DNA of 64,000 nucleotides from an uncultured Arenicella sp. (lineage in GTDB: Bacteria; Pseudomonadota; Gammaproteobacteria; Arenicellales; Arenicellaceae). Positions 26,617-35,399 of this stretch are shown here, in pieces. The notes below the pieces were generated by a model. It had not been told where the DNA came from, did no database searches, and saw only the letters and a program-made list of their open reading frames with translations. The translations under genes were made by a program, and so were the position numbers. The number at the start of each line of letters is the position of its first letter. The stretch's first letter is position 1. Location: the NCBI GenBank assembly GCA_947499305.1, contig CANMNN010000018.1, forward strand, positions 1 through 64,000, given 5' to 3'.

Positions 26617-28059
26617 ATGAACATTCGCAGGATATTGCCAAATACAGTCACCGGTCAATTGACGCTTTTGATCGTGGCTACTCTCGTTGTTGCGCAATTA
26701 GTAAACCTATTGATACTTATCGGCGAGAATCGTTTACGTGCTAAGGCAACGATGGTCAATTACTCGATTCGGCAATCTATCAGCGTGCTTCAAACGCTTC
26801 CGAGTCTATCTGAAGTCAACATACCGTATCGGCATCACCGCCCAAGGCAAGCGGCTGGTGCATTCACTATTACTCGTTTCAACCAAGTCACACGCGAACT
26901 CCGCAAAGAGAGCTTGATTAGTTACGAAAACATGCTTCGCCAAGAGCTCGATAGTCAAGGCATTAAATATGTATCGATAGATATGGCATTACAACCAAAC
27001 TTGGCTGGTGCAAAATTTTCAAAAAATCGCATAAGAGACTTTTCGACTAGGCCCCCTCCTAACTTTGAATCAAAGCGAAACGGATCACAAAAACGTAATA
27101 AGAGAAGAGGGATTGAAAAGAAGGCTGAGCTCGATCATGTACTGATCTCTATCGAAATCGAAGCAGGAATTTGGTTCAATGCCAGCTTACCCATTACCCC
27201 AGTTGAAACGCTCACACCCAAGATACTTCTGAGCACAGTGCTATTGATATTGATCACTTTACTCAGTGTCACTTGGTTTATGAGACGAATTACCCGTCCT
27301 CTCTCTGATTTTGCGCACGCGGCTGAGCAGTTTGGAAGAGGAAATGAGCCATTACATTTGGATGAAAAGGGACCTCAAGACATTCGCAGTGCGGCAACTG
27401 CATTCAATCGCATGCAACGCCGACTCAGCCGACTGCTCGAAACTCAGCGAATAATGTTGCGCGCTGTAGGGCATGACCTAAAAACACCGCTCACTTCTCT
27501 AAGGATAAGAGCCGAAAGAATTTCCGAGCAACATCAACGCGATAAATTTATTACCACAATTGACGAAATGACATTGATGACCCAAGATATTTTAGACTGG
27601 GCTAAAAATGCGTCCGGCTTAGAAGAAACTGCGGCGGTAGATATGAAAGCGCTACTTACGTCGATAGCCGATGATTTTGCCGACCAAGGTAGCGAGGTCA
27701 CAATCGATGAAATGGACAACATTGTATTGAAAATAAGGCGTATTGGCCTTAAACGTAGCATCACAAATATAGTCAGCAATGCTGTTAAGTACGCGGGAGA
27801 TGCACACATAAGCATCGAACAAGACCCTACGGCATTCAAAATACACGTAGATGACACGGGCAAGGGCATTCCAGTCGATAAATTTTTCGAGGCGCGTAAG
27901 CCATTTACTAGACTGGAATCATCGAGAAATAAAAAAACCGGAGGTTCCGGTTTAGGCCTATCAATCGCTGAATCGATTATTCAATCAGACGGAGGTAAAT
28001 TGATTTTTAAACACCTTGAGCCATCTGGGTTTAGAGTTACGATCGTACTTCCTATATAG
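26617..28059 (+). CDS. HAMP-containing sensor histidine kinase
   Basis: The 480-residue protein has an N-terminal membrane helix (about 11-36), a periplasmic sensor region of about 165 residues containing a strikingly basic part (RPPPNFESKRNGSQKRNKRR), a second helix near 207-226, HAMP to about 280, and the phosphoacceptor His at about 286 in GHDLKTPL. The catalytic domain follows with SNAVKYAG (N box) and GSGLGLSIAES (G box). It pairs with the response regulator just upstream. The basic sensor region could bind an anion, though this is speculative. Confidence 0.92.
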   Translation: MNIRRILPNTVTGQLTLLIVATLVVAQLVNLLILIGENRLRAKATMVNYSIRQSISVLQTLPSLSEVNIPYRHHRPRQAAGAFTITRFNQVTRELRKESLISYENMLRQELDSQGIKYVSIDMALQPNLAGAKFSKNRIRDFSTRPPPNFESKRNGSQKRNKRRGIEKKAELDHVLISIEIEAGIWFNASLPITPVETLTPKILLSTVLLILITLLSVTWFMRRITRPLSDFAHAAEQFGRGNEPLHLDEKGPQDIRSAATAFNRMQRRLSRLLETQRIMLRAVGHDLKTPLTSLRIRAERISEQHQRDKFITTIDEMTLMTQDILDWAKNASGLEETAAVDMKALLTSIADDFADQGSEVTIDEMDNIVLKIRRIGLKRSITNIVSNAVKYAGDAHISIEQDPTAFKIHVDDTGKGIPVDKFFEARKPFTRLESSRNKKTGGSGLGLSIAESIIQSDGGKLIFKHLEPSGFRVTIVLPI

Positions 28060-28084
28060 CGTAGGTTTAAAAGCTAGGCACAAA

Positions 28085-28109
28085 AAAGCCCGAGCATTGC
28101 TCAGGCTTT
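28085..28109. terminator. Bidirectional terminator between kinase gene and yqeY
   Basis: AAAGCC-C-GAGC, loop ATT, GCTC-A-GGCTTT forms a hairpin with one mismatch, with an A-run on one side and Ts on the other. It can end both convergent transcripts. Confidence 0.75.
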
Positions 28110-28134
28110 CTAACAATCAAACGAGTTGCGGCGC

Positions 28135-28578
28135 TTAGCTCAACTTAGCTTTGATAACACCGCTGACTTTACCCATATCGGCTTTGCCTTGAAGCTGACC
28201 TTTAAGCAAACCCATCACCTTACCCATGTCTTTCATAGACTCGGCGCCAGTTGAGGCGATTGCCGCTTCAACTGCGGCCGCTATTTCGTCGTCACCGAGC
28301 TGCTCAGGCAGATAATCTTTAAGATTATCAACATGCACTTGCTCTTTCTCGGCAAGGTCGGCGCGATCGCCATCGGTGAACTGTTTGATGGCGTCTTGCG
28401 ATTGCTTAATTTGCTTTTGCAAAATCGCGAGCACGTCATCGTCACCAATTTCGGTTTGATCATCTACTTCTTTACGCTGAATCGCGGCACGTAGCATGCG
28501 AATCGACTCTAACTTTGATGCGTTCTTCTCACGCATCGCAGTTTTCATGTCTGCAAAGATTTGATCTTTAAGCGACAT
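28135..28578 (-). CDS. GatB/YqeY domain protein
   Basis: The 147-residue protein matches the YqeY family over its full length (KESIRMLRAAI-type N-terminus as LESIRMLRAAIQRKEVD, EQLGDDEIAAAV, MGKVMGLLKGQLQGKADMG). Known: the family shares a C-terminal domain with the GatB amidotransferase subunit and may bind tRNA; its exact function is unsettled. It follows rpsU by 34 bases, which is the normal order, but dnaG, the usual next gene, is missing here and a terminator follows. Confidence 0.93.
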   Translation of the reverse strand: MSLKDQIFADMKTAMREKNASKLESIRMLRAAIQRKEVDDQTEIGDDDVLAILQKQIKQSQDAIKQFTDGDRADLAEKEQVHVDNLKDYLPEQLGDDEIAAAVEAAIASTGAESMKDMGKVMGLLKGQLQGKADMGKVSGVIKAKLS

Positions 28579-28612
28579 ATCTAAATCCCTTACTTAAAAA
28601 GAGTTAAAGGGC

Positions 28613-28828
28613 TTAGTAAAGACGTGTAGTACGGATACGACCGCGAGACGCGCGTTTCATTTCACGCTTCTTAGCAGCAGCACCTTTACGCTTGCGAACT
28701 GAGGTTGGCTTTTCATAGAACTCGCGACGACGCATTTCTGTGAAGATACCGGCTTTTTCGCATGAGCGACGAAAGCGACGAAGGATGACGTCAAATGGCT
28801 CGTCGTTTTTAACTTTTACTTGTGGCAT
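28613..28828 (-). CDS. rpsU: 30S ribosomal protein S21
   Basis: The 71-residue basic protein matches bS21 in length and pattern ([47 protein letters not shown]). It helps 30S subunits select mRNAs at initiation. It diverges from tsaD, as in most gammaproteobacteria, and is first of an rpsU-yqeY pair. Confidence 0.98.
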   Translation of the reverse strand: MPQVKVKNDEPFDVILRRFRRSCEKAGIFTEMRRREFYEKPTSVRKRKGAAAKKREMKRASRGRIRTTRLY

Positions 28829-29057
28829 AACTGTCTTTAGTTGTAAAAAATTCTTTAAGGAATGAAGGTTTACTCATTCAGGACGCGCGATTCTAGCCGT
28901 TTAGAGTGCGTTTGTATATACTTAAGCGCATAATTTAGTGTGTTTAGCGCTTATCCTAAACCCTTGTATTTCTTGGCTTATCGCTCAAGAGCCAGTTTCT
29001 TGATTGAGAAATTTACTTATTTCCTCTACCACACCCTTTTTCGGGGCCGACTTTCAC

Positions 29058-30104
29058 ATGGAAAAAGCATTACCAAACAGGCTTTTAAGCCCAAACCGCG
29101 TTCTCGGCATAGAAACCTCTTGCGACGACACCGGTGTAGCTATCTACGATAGCCAGCAAGGTTTACTCGGCCACGCGCTTTACTCGCAAATTAAAACCCA
29201 TCAAGAGTTTGGCGGCGTGGTGCCTGAGTTAGCCGCGCGCGACCATATTCGTAAAGTGATTCCTTTAGTAGATGCAGTACTAAAACAAGCAAATTGTGAG
29301 CGCGAAACGATAACAGGAGTCGCCTATACTAGCGGCCCAGGTTTAGCCGGGGCGCTACTAGCTGGTAGTGCGGTGGCAAAAGGTTTGGCTTATTCTTGGG
29401 GTATACCAGCAGTAGGGGTACACCACATGGAAGGCCACATGCTGGCCCCTATGCTTGAAGAAAACGCCCCAGAGTTTCCATTTGTTGCCTTGCTTGTATC
29501 GGGCGGTCACACCCTACTTGCCGAGGTAAAAGGTGTAGGCGAGTACAAAATTCTTGGCCAAACAGTCGATGATGCAGTCGGTGAAGCATTTGACAAGACC
29601 GCAAAAATTTTGGGCTTAGGCTATCCCGGTGGCCCAGCCATATCTAAAGCAGCTGAGAAAGGAGATCCAAAGCGATTTACTTTTCCACGCCCAATGACTG
29701 ACCGGCCGGGCATGGACTTCAGCTACAGCGGTCTGAAAACATTTGCCTTGAACACAGTAGAAAAAGAGTTAATCGATCAGCAAACCGTGTGCGACATCGC
29801 TTATGCATTTCAAGATGCGGCCGTTGATACACTCGTAATCAAATGTAAGAGGGCTTTATTACATACTAATAGCAAGAGGTTAGTTGTTGCTGGCGGCGTT
29901 GGCGCTAACATTCGCTTGCGTGCACAACTGAAGAGTTTGACAGATAAAATGCGATGCGAGCTGTATTATCCGCGCATCGAGTTCTGCACCGACAATGGTG
30001 CGATGATTGCTTACGCCGGTTCACAGCGCTTGCACCAAGCATCACCAGATCTAAGCTTTCAGGTAAAACCGCGTTGGTCACTTGAAGATTTACCACCAGT
30101 TTAG
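29058..30104 (+). CDS. tsaD: tRNA N6-threonylcarbamoyladenosine synthase subunit TsaD
   Basis: TsaD transfers threonylcarbamoyl to A37 of ANN-decoding tRNAs with TsaB, TsaC and TsaE. ATG 29058 gives 348 residues. The frame upstream to 29004 adds 18 non-family residues. The start [18 protein letters not shown], the metal-binding HHMEGH near 121-126, LVSGGHT, and GGVGAN-type nucleotide segment near the C-terminus are all present. About ten residues precede the usual first strand, so translation might be a little longer than in E. coli. It diverges from rpsU with 229 bases between them. Confidence 0.97.
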   Translation: MEKALPNRLLSPNRVLGIETSCDDTGVAIYDSQQGLLGHALYSQIKTHQEFGGVVPELAARDHIRKVIPLVDAVLKQANCERETITGVAYTSGPGLAGALLAGSAVAKGLAYSWGIPAVGVHHMEGHMLAPMLEENAPEFPFVALLVSGGHTLLAEVKGVGEYKILGQTVDDAVGEAFDKTAKILGLGYPGGPAISKAAEKGDPKRFTFPRPMTDRPGMDFSYSGLKTFALNTVEKELIDQQTVCDIAYAFQDAAVDTLVIKCKRALLHTNSKRLVVAGGVGANIRLRAQLKSLTDKMRCELYYPRIEFCTDNGAMIAYAGSQRLHQASPDLSFQVKPRWSLEDLPPV

Positions 30105-30105
30105 T

Positions 30106-30134
30106 CACATATTAGGCACATATTAGGCACATAT
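30106..30134. repeat. Short tandem repeat after tsaD
   Basis: The 11-base unit CACATATTAGG occurs twice in tandem, followed by a third partial copy (CACATAT), beginning one base after the tsaD stop codon. Its role is unknown. Confidence 0.7.
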
Positions 30135-30258
30135 ATTCAGATGTTTCGGCGCGCCTAGTCTAAAAGGATTACAGACAAGGGTCTGTATTTATTCTATGTT
30201 AATTAATGCCATGATCGAGTTGCTAGCTCGATCGACTCAAATTTAGGCATTGGACTGT

Positions 30259-30363
30259 ATGAACAAAATCATGAAACTAACTGATGTTAGCAAGGATATT
30301 TTAATCTCACTCGTGGTGATCGCTTGTGTACTGATTATTGCCATCATTGCTGTACCCGCGTAA
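30259..30363 (+). CDS. Possible 34-residue single-helix membrane protein
   Basis: In the 374-base gap between tsaD and the lipase gene an ATG-to-TAA frame encodes a basic/polar start (MNKIMKLTDVSKD) followed by a 19-residue hydrophobic stretch rich in I, V, L and A and a short PA end. This is the layout of small single-span membrane proteins. There is no strong ribosome site (TTGGACTGT before the ATG), so it is a candidate only. Nothing else is seen in the gap except the repeat after tsaD. Confidence 0.35.
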   Translation: MNKIMKLTDVSKDILISLVVIACVLIIAIIAVPA

Positions 30364-30478
30364 CACCCGCCGTTGCAAACGAGTCTCTATAAACTGAAGC
30401 GCTACAAATAGCTGAACAGTGCCGAACCTCAGGCAGTGGAAAAAGCATTGGCATTGGAAAATACGATAGACTCTCCGG

Positions 30479-31450
30479 ATGCCAAGAACACTCAAAAAAT
30501 CTCTGCTCATGCTGTCATTTTGCTGCTTACTGAGCGCCTGTAACCGTGATGGCGGGCCAACAAATGATCATCAAATTTCATTACAGCAAACCGTTAACTT
30601 CGGATTCACCAACGCCGAAATCGTAGACCTCGGCAGATTGGTGATGATCGACTATTTTCAATTCGACTCTGGCAGAACTAATGCTAACCCGAGTTTTCCA
30701 GTCATCAGTGATTTTCCTAGTGATTCGGAATTACTTCATCGATACCGAGCATTGGCTAACATTCAAGGTAGAGACAAAGTTGGAGCTGGCCAGGAAGAAC
30801 TCTATGGTCATATTTGGCGCGATCAAAATACAAGAGGCTTAATCATTTCCATTCGAGGCACCAGCGATCGCCAAGAGTGGATCGATGATGCCAAATTTCA
30901 GCTCATTAAACTGGAACCGGATCTCGCGTCAACAACAGCCAAAGAGGCAAAAAATGCGGTTGAAGTCGAGCTAGGCTTTCATGAAATCGAGAGTAGTTTA
31001 ACCATTTCATCGCAGGCCGGCACGGTCAAACGCACACCCCTCGCCAACTATATCAATACACATTCAAACTTAAAATCGCTCACTATTGTCGGCCACAGCA
31101 TGGGCTCATCCTTAGCAACACTATTTGCTTATAAAACTAAGCTTCGTCGGCCCGAGCTTGACATACGCTTACTCACTTTCGCATCGCCTCTAACTGGGGC
31201 TCCTAATTTCAGCGCTTCTTTTGAGAGTCAGCTCGAAAAAAGCATTCGAATCGTTAACCGCCCAGACATTGTTCCGAAAATGCCCTTTGCCGAGCTTGGC
31301 TATAAGCACGTTTGGCGACCTGTGTTTATCGACTCAAGCGACAGTAAGCGAATCGTCGATAGCATCGCATGCCATCACAGCCTAAATACCTATTTACATA
31401 TGCTCGACGAGACGGTTAAGCCAACTAAAGCCTGTAGTAAATCGAACTAA
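30479..31450 (+). CDS. Class 3 lipase-like lipoprotein
   Basis: The 323-residue protein has a lipoprotein signal (LSFCCLLSAC, Cys near residue 21). The alpha/beta-hydrolase core has LIISIRGTSDRQEWIDD near 120-137, where class 3 lipases have the oxyanion RGT segment, and the nucleophile elbow GHSMGSS near 205-211. An Asp in NRPDIVP and a His in CHHSLNTYL complete a likely triad. Known: class 3 (fungal-type) lipases hydrolyse acylglycerols. The location is predicted to be periplasm or outer membrane. It runs convergent with plsY, whose stop overlaps its own by four bases. Confidence 0.85.
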   Translation: MPRTLKKSLLMLSFCCLLSACNRDGGPTNDHQISLQQTVNFGFTNAEIVDLGRLVMIDYFQFDSGRTNANPSFPVISDFPSDSELLHRYRALANIQGRDKVGAGQEELYGHIWRDQNTRGLIISIRGTSDRQEWIDDAKFQLIKLEPDLASTTAKEAKNAVEVELGFHEIESSLTISSQAGTVKRTPLANYINTHSNLKSLTIVGHSMGSSLATLFAYKTKLRRPELDIRLLTFASPLTGAPNFSASFESQLEKSIRIVNRPDIVPKMPFAELGYKHVWRPVFIDSSDSKRIVDSIACHHSLNTYLHMLDETVKPTKACSKSN

Positions 31451-32058
31451 GAAGTTTTACTGCCTATTTTGGGCTCAATCCCGTTTTTCAAACGCTCTAT
31501 GTTTTCCTTATGACGCTGAAAGGTAAACGCGACAATCCAAAACACCGCGCCTATTAACTGCAATTGATGCGCTTGATTAAAGATCGCGAAACTTGCGAGC
31601 CCAGTTGCGGCACTCGCCATTAGCGCTGCCAACGATGAATATCGGCTAATCGCGGCTACCAATGCCCAGGTAATTGCAAATACTAATACAAGCTTCCAAC
31701 TCAATGCTGCAAATACTCCAATCGCAGTAGCAACCCCTTTACCACCCTTAAAGCCAAAAAATATTGGAAACAAGTGCCCCATAAAGGCAGCGATGGCAAC
31801 CATCGCGATAACCGCCACACTCATCTCGGCTTGCTGGGCTAAGATCACTGGCAACACACCCTTTAGAACATCTCCCAACAAGGTTAGCGCTGCGGCAAAC
31901 TTGTTACCCGAGCGTAAAACGTTGGTGGCACCGGGGTTTCCACTGCCTGTTTCTCGCGGGTCGCCCAAACGAAACACCTTCGATACCAATACAGCACTGG
32001 AAATCGAGCCGAATAAATAGCCAAGAATTGGCCAAACAAAAGCAGGTAAATCAAACAT
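31447..32058 (-). CDS. plsY: Acyl-phosphate glycerol-3-phosphate acyltransferase PlsY
   Basis: This inner-membrane enzyme acylates glycerol-3-phosphate from acyl-phosphate, the first step of phospholipid synthesis. The 203-residue protein has several membrane helices and the three family motifs: SGNPGATN near 41-48, the FKGGKGVAT loop, and an N-terminal G-S-I-S-S motif with a Lys/Arg pair. It is divergent from folB, a common arrangement in gammaproteobacteria next to tsaD. Here two non-family genes lie between it and tsaD. Confidence 0.96.
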   Translation of the reverse strand: MFDLPAFVWPILGYLFGSISSAVLVSKVFRLGDPRETGSGNPGATNVLRSGNKFAAALTLLGDVLKGVLPVILAQQAEMSVAVIAMVAIAAFMGHLFPIFFGFKGGKGVATAIGVFAALSWKLVLVFAITWALVAAISRYSSLAALMASAATGLASFAIFNQAHQLQLIGAVFWIVAFTFQRHKENIERLKNGIEPKIGSKTS

Positions 32059-32174
32059 AGCGCGCTACAGCCTCGGGGGCCGTCTTTTTTTAAGATGGCT
32101 AATTGTACTGTGTTAGAGTTGAACATCTGAAGAAAATTCGACGTTTTAGAATGTCAGCTCTAGTCAAATAAATC

Positions 32175-32525
32175 ATGGACAAAATCTATTTAAGCGGCCT
32201 GAAGTGCGAATGTACGATCGGTGTCTGGGAATGGGAAAAAGCAATTTCGCAGACTTTAATATTGGACATCGAGCTCGCGACCGACGTCGCTAAAGCGGCG
32301 CAAAATGACGACCTGAATGACGCACTTGACTACCAAGCCGTAGCCAAGCGTGTACAGGGCTACGCTAAAGACAATGCCTTTGAACTGATCGAAACGCTAA
32401 TTGAAAAGCTGGCAGCGGTGATTTTGAGCGAATTTGACACCAACTGGGTTCGCATTAAACTCGATAAAGGCCAAGCGGTAAAAGGCGTGAAGAATATTGG
32501 CGTTATTATTGAGCGAAGCTCCTAA
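32175..32525 (+). CDS. folB: Dihydroneopterin aldolase
   Basis: FolB splits dihydroneopterin to 6-hydroxymethyl-dihydropterin in folate synthesis. The 116-residue protein matches over its length (DKIYLSGLKCECTIGVWEWE, LDYQAV, AFELIETLIEKLA, IKLDKGQAVKGVKNIGVIIER), including the Glu/Lys region used for catalysis. It is divergent from plsY with about 116 bases between starts. Confidence 0.95.
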   Translation: MDKIYLSGLKCECTIGVWEWEKAISQTLILDIELATDVAKAAQNDDLNDALDYQAVAKRVQGYAKDNAFELIETLIEKLAAVILSEFDTNWVRIKLDKGQAVKGVKNIGVIIERSS

Positions 32526-32588
32526 TGCTTAATAATGCTGACAGCCGAGGCGGTGACTCGCTCATAATTCGATCGACCCAGTGTACGA

Positions 32589-33233
32589 TCAAATAACGCC
32601 CAATTCTAATGCGCGTAAAACGGCCCGAGTTCTGTCTCTAACACCAAATTTGGACAGCACATTGGATACATGGTTTTTAATAGTGCCCTCTGATTTGCAT
32701 AAGGCGTCTGAGATTTCTTTATTGCTATAGCCGCTCGCAACCAAACGCAGCACTTCGGTCTCTTTTGGAGTTAAAGGCTGTGGCTCGGGCAATGAATCGA
32801 ATTCACCTTTCTGAGCCTTCAACCCCTTTAGCAGCGTATCGGTTATCGCAGGCTGTACGATTGTTTCACCCATATGTACGGCTTCTATAGCTGAAATTAG
32901 ATTTTCTAGCGATACGTCTTTAAGTAAATAACCTTGAGCGCCAGCCTGCAGACCCTCTAATACCAATTGGTGATCGTCAAAAGTGGTTAGAATGATTACA
33001 GGTATCGCCACTTGCTTGGCCCGTAAACTTTTTATTGCATCAATGCCGTTCATTTTAGGCATGCGTAGATCCATCAAAAACACATCGGGGTTGTACTTTT
33101 CGGCAATCTCTATAGCCCGAGTTCCATCTTCACCTTGGGCTACGACATCTACCTTGTCAGACAAAGCCAACAAGCTCTGAATTCCACTACGAACAAGTGT
33201 TTGATCGTCAATTAGAGCTATTTTGATAGTCAT
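32589..33233 (-). CDS. NarL/LuxR-family response regulator
   Basis: The 214-residue protein has a receiver domain with D9/D10 (LIDDQ), phosphoacceptor D55 (FLMDLRMP) and Lys in LLKDVS. It has a GerE-type HTH at about 149-210 (LTPKETEVLRLVASGYSNKEISDALCKSEGTIKNHVSNVL, given here in parts of one helix-turn-helix). It starts 31 bases after the kinase gene at 33265. Targets are unknown; the next gene downstream is the convergent folB. Confidence 0.92.
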   Translation of the reverse strand: MTIKIALIDDQTLVRSGIQSLLALSDKVDVVAQGEDGTRAIEIAEKYNPDVFLMDLRMPKMNGIDAIKSLRAKQVAIPVIILTTFDDHQLVLEGLQAGAQGYLLKDVSLENLISAIEAVHMGETIVQPAITDTLLKGLKAQKGEFDSLPEPQPLTPKETEVLRLVASGYSNKEISDALCKSEGTIKNHVSNVLSKFGVRDRTRAVLRALELGVI

Positions 33234-33264
33234 GGTAGTTGCGCCTATTTAGTGGTTTGTGGGC

Positions 33265-34401
33265 TTACTGAACAGGGACATTTAAGCGTAACGAGAAACT
33301 TGGCTTGCCGCTTAACTCCAAACGGCCGCCTAAACGATCAATACGTTCTCGCATACCTGTTAATCCATTCCCTTCTATTATATGAGCTACTCCCGATCCA
33401 TTATCTCGATAACTCAAAAAAATCGAATCCTCCTCACGGTTAACTGAAATGTATGCCCGGTCGGCTTGGCTATGTTTAAGGGTATTGGTAATCGACTCTT
33501 GTACAATACGCAGCAAGACCTGCGCCGTATTTACGTCATCAAGTTCAAAGTTATCTTGAATGTCTATTGAAAAAGTTAAACGAGGCGTGCCCGTGATAGC
33601 AATTTCAATAAGTTCTTTCAAATTTACCACGGGCATATCACGCAACTCACTCACTGCTTCACGCACATCGTTTAATAACAGCTTAGACAAGGCATGACAT
33701 TGATCAATCTTTTCCTTAGCTTCGCCATCACTAATATGCCCGGCGACCTGTAAGTTAATGGTTAATGCGGTTAGATGATGGCCCAACAAATCGTGTAGAT
33801 CACGAGCAATGCGTGTGCGCTCGCTCTCTCGCGAAGCTTCCCCAAGCAAATGTTGAGTGGCACGTAACTGGCGATTCAGCTCTTGAGTTTTCGCATTCGA
33901 CTCCTCTGACTCTTTGGCAGTTTGAGCAGACAGCAAGGCAAACACATGAAAGGTGCTAATCAAAAGCGTGCCGCCGAGTGGATTGATGTCATTCCACCAA
34001 TATGCACGTACAAAATACCAGGCAACATTAACCGCAATCAGCAAAAGCCAGCAAAGCCGCAGGCTTACAAAGAAAGGAAGGCAAGCAATCCAGATAATCG
34101 AGTAAATAAAGAAGATGTCGATTGGCACGCGCCAACTCAACAAAAACACTAAGGCCGGCAACAACCATAGTGCGACGCGCCGAATCAGCGTTGGCGCCAG
34201 TAACGCGCGGCCAAATAGTTTCGTTTCGGATCCAACGCCATGATTCGTTGCAAAAAATATTGCGACGACAATCAAGGCTTGTATCGCTATTGCCTCAACA
34301 AAGCTCGCCTTTCCAAACAAGGCGGCACCACTAACAACGGTCACGACGAGTGCCGTTCCGACAGCGCCGATAAAGCGGTAAATAGCATAGCGATTCTTCA
34401 T
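33265..34401 (-). CDS. NarL-partner sensor histidine kinase (HisKA_3 type)
   Basis: The 378-residue protein has about six membrane helices in the first 165 residues with no large periplasmic domain, then a coiled linker and the HisKA_3 box ARDLHDLLGHHLTAL with the phosphoacceptor His near 202. The ATPase domain follows (IVQESITNTLKHS as N box, YRDNGSGV and GNGLTGMRERI as G boxes). It resembles DesK-type kinases that sense membrane state, but this is only by layout. It is followed by its LuxR-type regulator. Confidence 0.92.
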   Translation of the reverse strand: MKNRYAIYRFIGAVGTALVVTVVSGAALFGKASFVEAIAIQALIVVAIFFATNHGVGSETKLFGRALLAPTLIRRVALWLLPALVFLLSWRVPIDIFFIYSIIWIACLPFFVSLRLCWLLLIAVNVAWYFVRAYWWNDINPLGGTLLISTFHVFALLSAQTAKESEESNAKTQELNRQLRATQHLLGEASRESERTRIARDLHDLLGHHLTALTINLQVAGHISDGEAKEKIDQCHALSKLLLNDVREAVSELRDMPVVNLKELIEIAITGTPRLTFSIDIQDNFELDDVNTAQVLLRIVQESITNTLKHSQADRAYISVNREEDSIFLSYRDNGSGVAHIIEGNGLTGMRERIDRLGGRLELSGKPSFSLRLNVPVQ

Positions 34402-34534
34402 GCTTCTATTATCGCCTATTTAAAATTCTCACGCATAGGCCAAAAGTCATGGTTTCAAATCGTGACCTTTCGCACTTAGTCACTCGAATGTGTCGACATA
34501 AAATTGATGGCATACACATTACGCGGAGATGCCC

Positions 34535-35284
34535 ATGTTAATCACATACAAAACCTTGTTGTTTAGCCATATAGTTTTAGGCTTTGCGTCACTCATTCTT
34601 TTTTGGATTCCTATTTTCGCAAAGAAGGGCAGCGCGTGGCACATCCGAACAGGGCATTGGTACGCAAAGGTGATGTACGGGGTTGGTATTACCGCCTTAG
34701 TCATTTCAGTAATGACAATGGTTGACCCTCTGTCACTTAAGTTCCCTGACCAAGAATTTAGCGCTGAAAAAGCCGCTGAGATTACGACTCAAGCAAAAGC
34801 AGTCGCCTTATTTTTACTGGCAATATCAATCCTAACCATAAGCAATCTACGACACGGTCTGTTATCGCTTAAGGCAAAGAAAAATCATGCATTAATGCGC
34901 CGCTCGGACAACTTACTGCTTAACGGGGCTCTACTGGCAATTGGTTTAATTCTTGCCTATTCAGCCGTCGGTGGTTCACCAATGGCAGTCTTGTTCTACA
35001 TATTTGCAGGTCTTTGTATCATCACAGCCAGCACCAATTTACGCTTTTGTCTAAAGCCTAAGGTCACGCGTGGAGAACAAATCATTGCACACATCGGCGG
35101 CTTAGTTGGCGCCGGTATTGGCTCGCACACTGCGTTTTTTGTGTTCGGGGCGAGCCGTTATCTATCTGAGTTTTTAAGCGGTTATGCCGGCATGATCCCT
35201 TGGGTGCTTCCTGGCATTATTGGCACTATCATCATTCGTCAACAATCTAGAAAATATCGACCTCGTAAAGCTAAGACCGCTTAA
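34535..35284 (+). CDS. DUF2306-like integral membrane protein
   Basis: I chose the second ATG (34535), which has GGAG six bases upstream; the first ATG (34529) directly abuts GGAG. The 249-residue protein has about six to seven membrane helices. The first part carries H (SHIVLGFASL) and HIRTGHWYAK, the His-containing pattern of DUF2306 proteins. Function unknown; conserved His residues could bind haem or metal. It is convergent with the pteridine reductase gene. Confidence 0.65.
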   Translation: MLITYKTLLFSHIVLGFASLILFWIPIFAKKGSAWHIRTGHWYAKVMYGVGITALVISVMTMVDPLSLKFPDQEFSAEKAAEITTQAKAVALFLLAISILTISNLRHGLLSLKAKKNHALMRRSDNLLLNGALLAIGLILAYSAVGGSPMAVLFYIFAGLCIITASTNLRFCLKPKVTRGEQIIAHIGGLVGAGIGSHTAFFVFGASRYLSEFLSGYAGMIPWVLPGIIGTIIIRQQSRKYRPRKAKTA

Positions 35285-35298
35285 GCACTAGGGTCAAG

Positions 35299-35341
35299 AC
35301 ATCGCATTAAGCTTGCTGACTAACGTTTCTTAATGCGATGT
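35299..35341. repeat. Perfect 13-bp inverted repeat between convergent genes
   Basis: The arms ACATCGCATTAAG and CTTAATGCGATGT are separated by 17 bases and lie 15 bases past the DUF2306 stop. No T-run follows on either strand. It may be a Rho-type or processing stem rather than a typical intrinsic terminator. Confidence 0.6.
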
Positions 35342-35399
35342 ATTCAGATGTACACACCATATCGGTGCTAACCGCTAATGAGATTGACTTGAGAGTACC

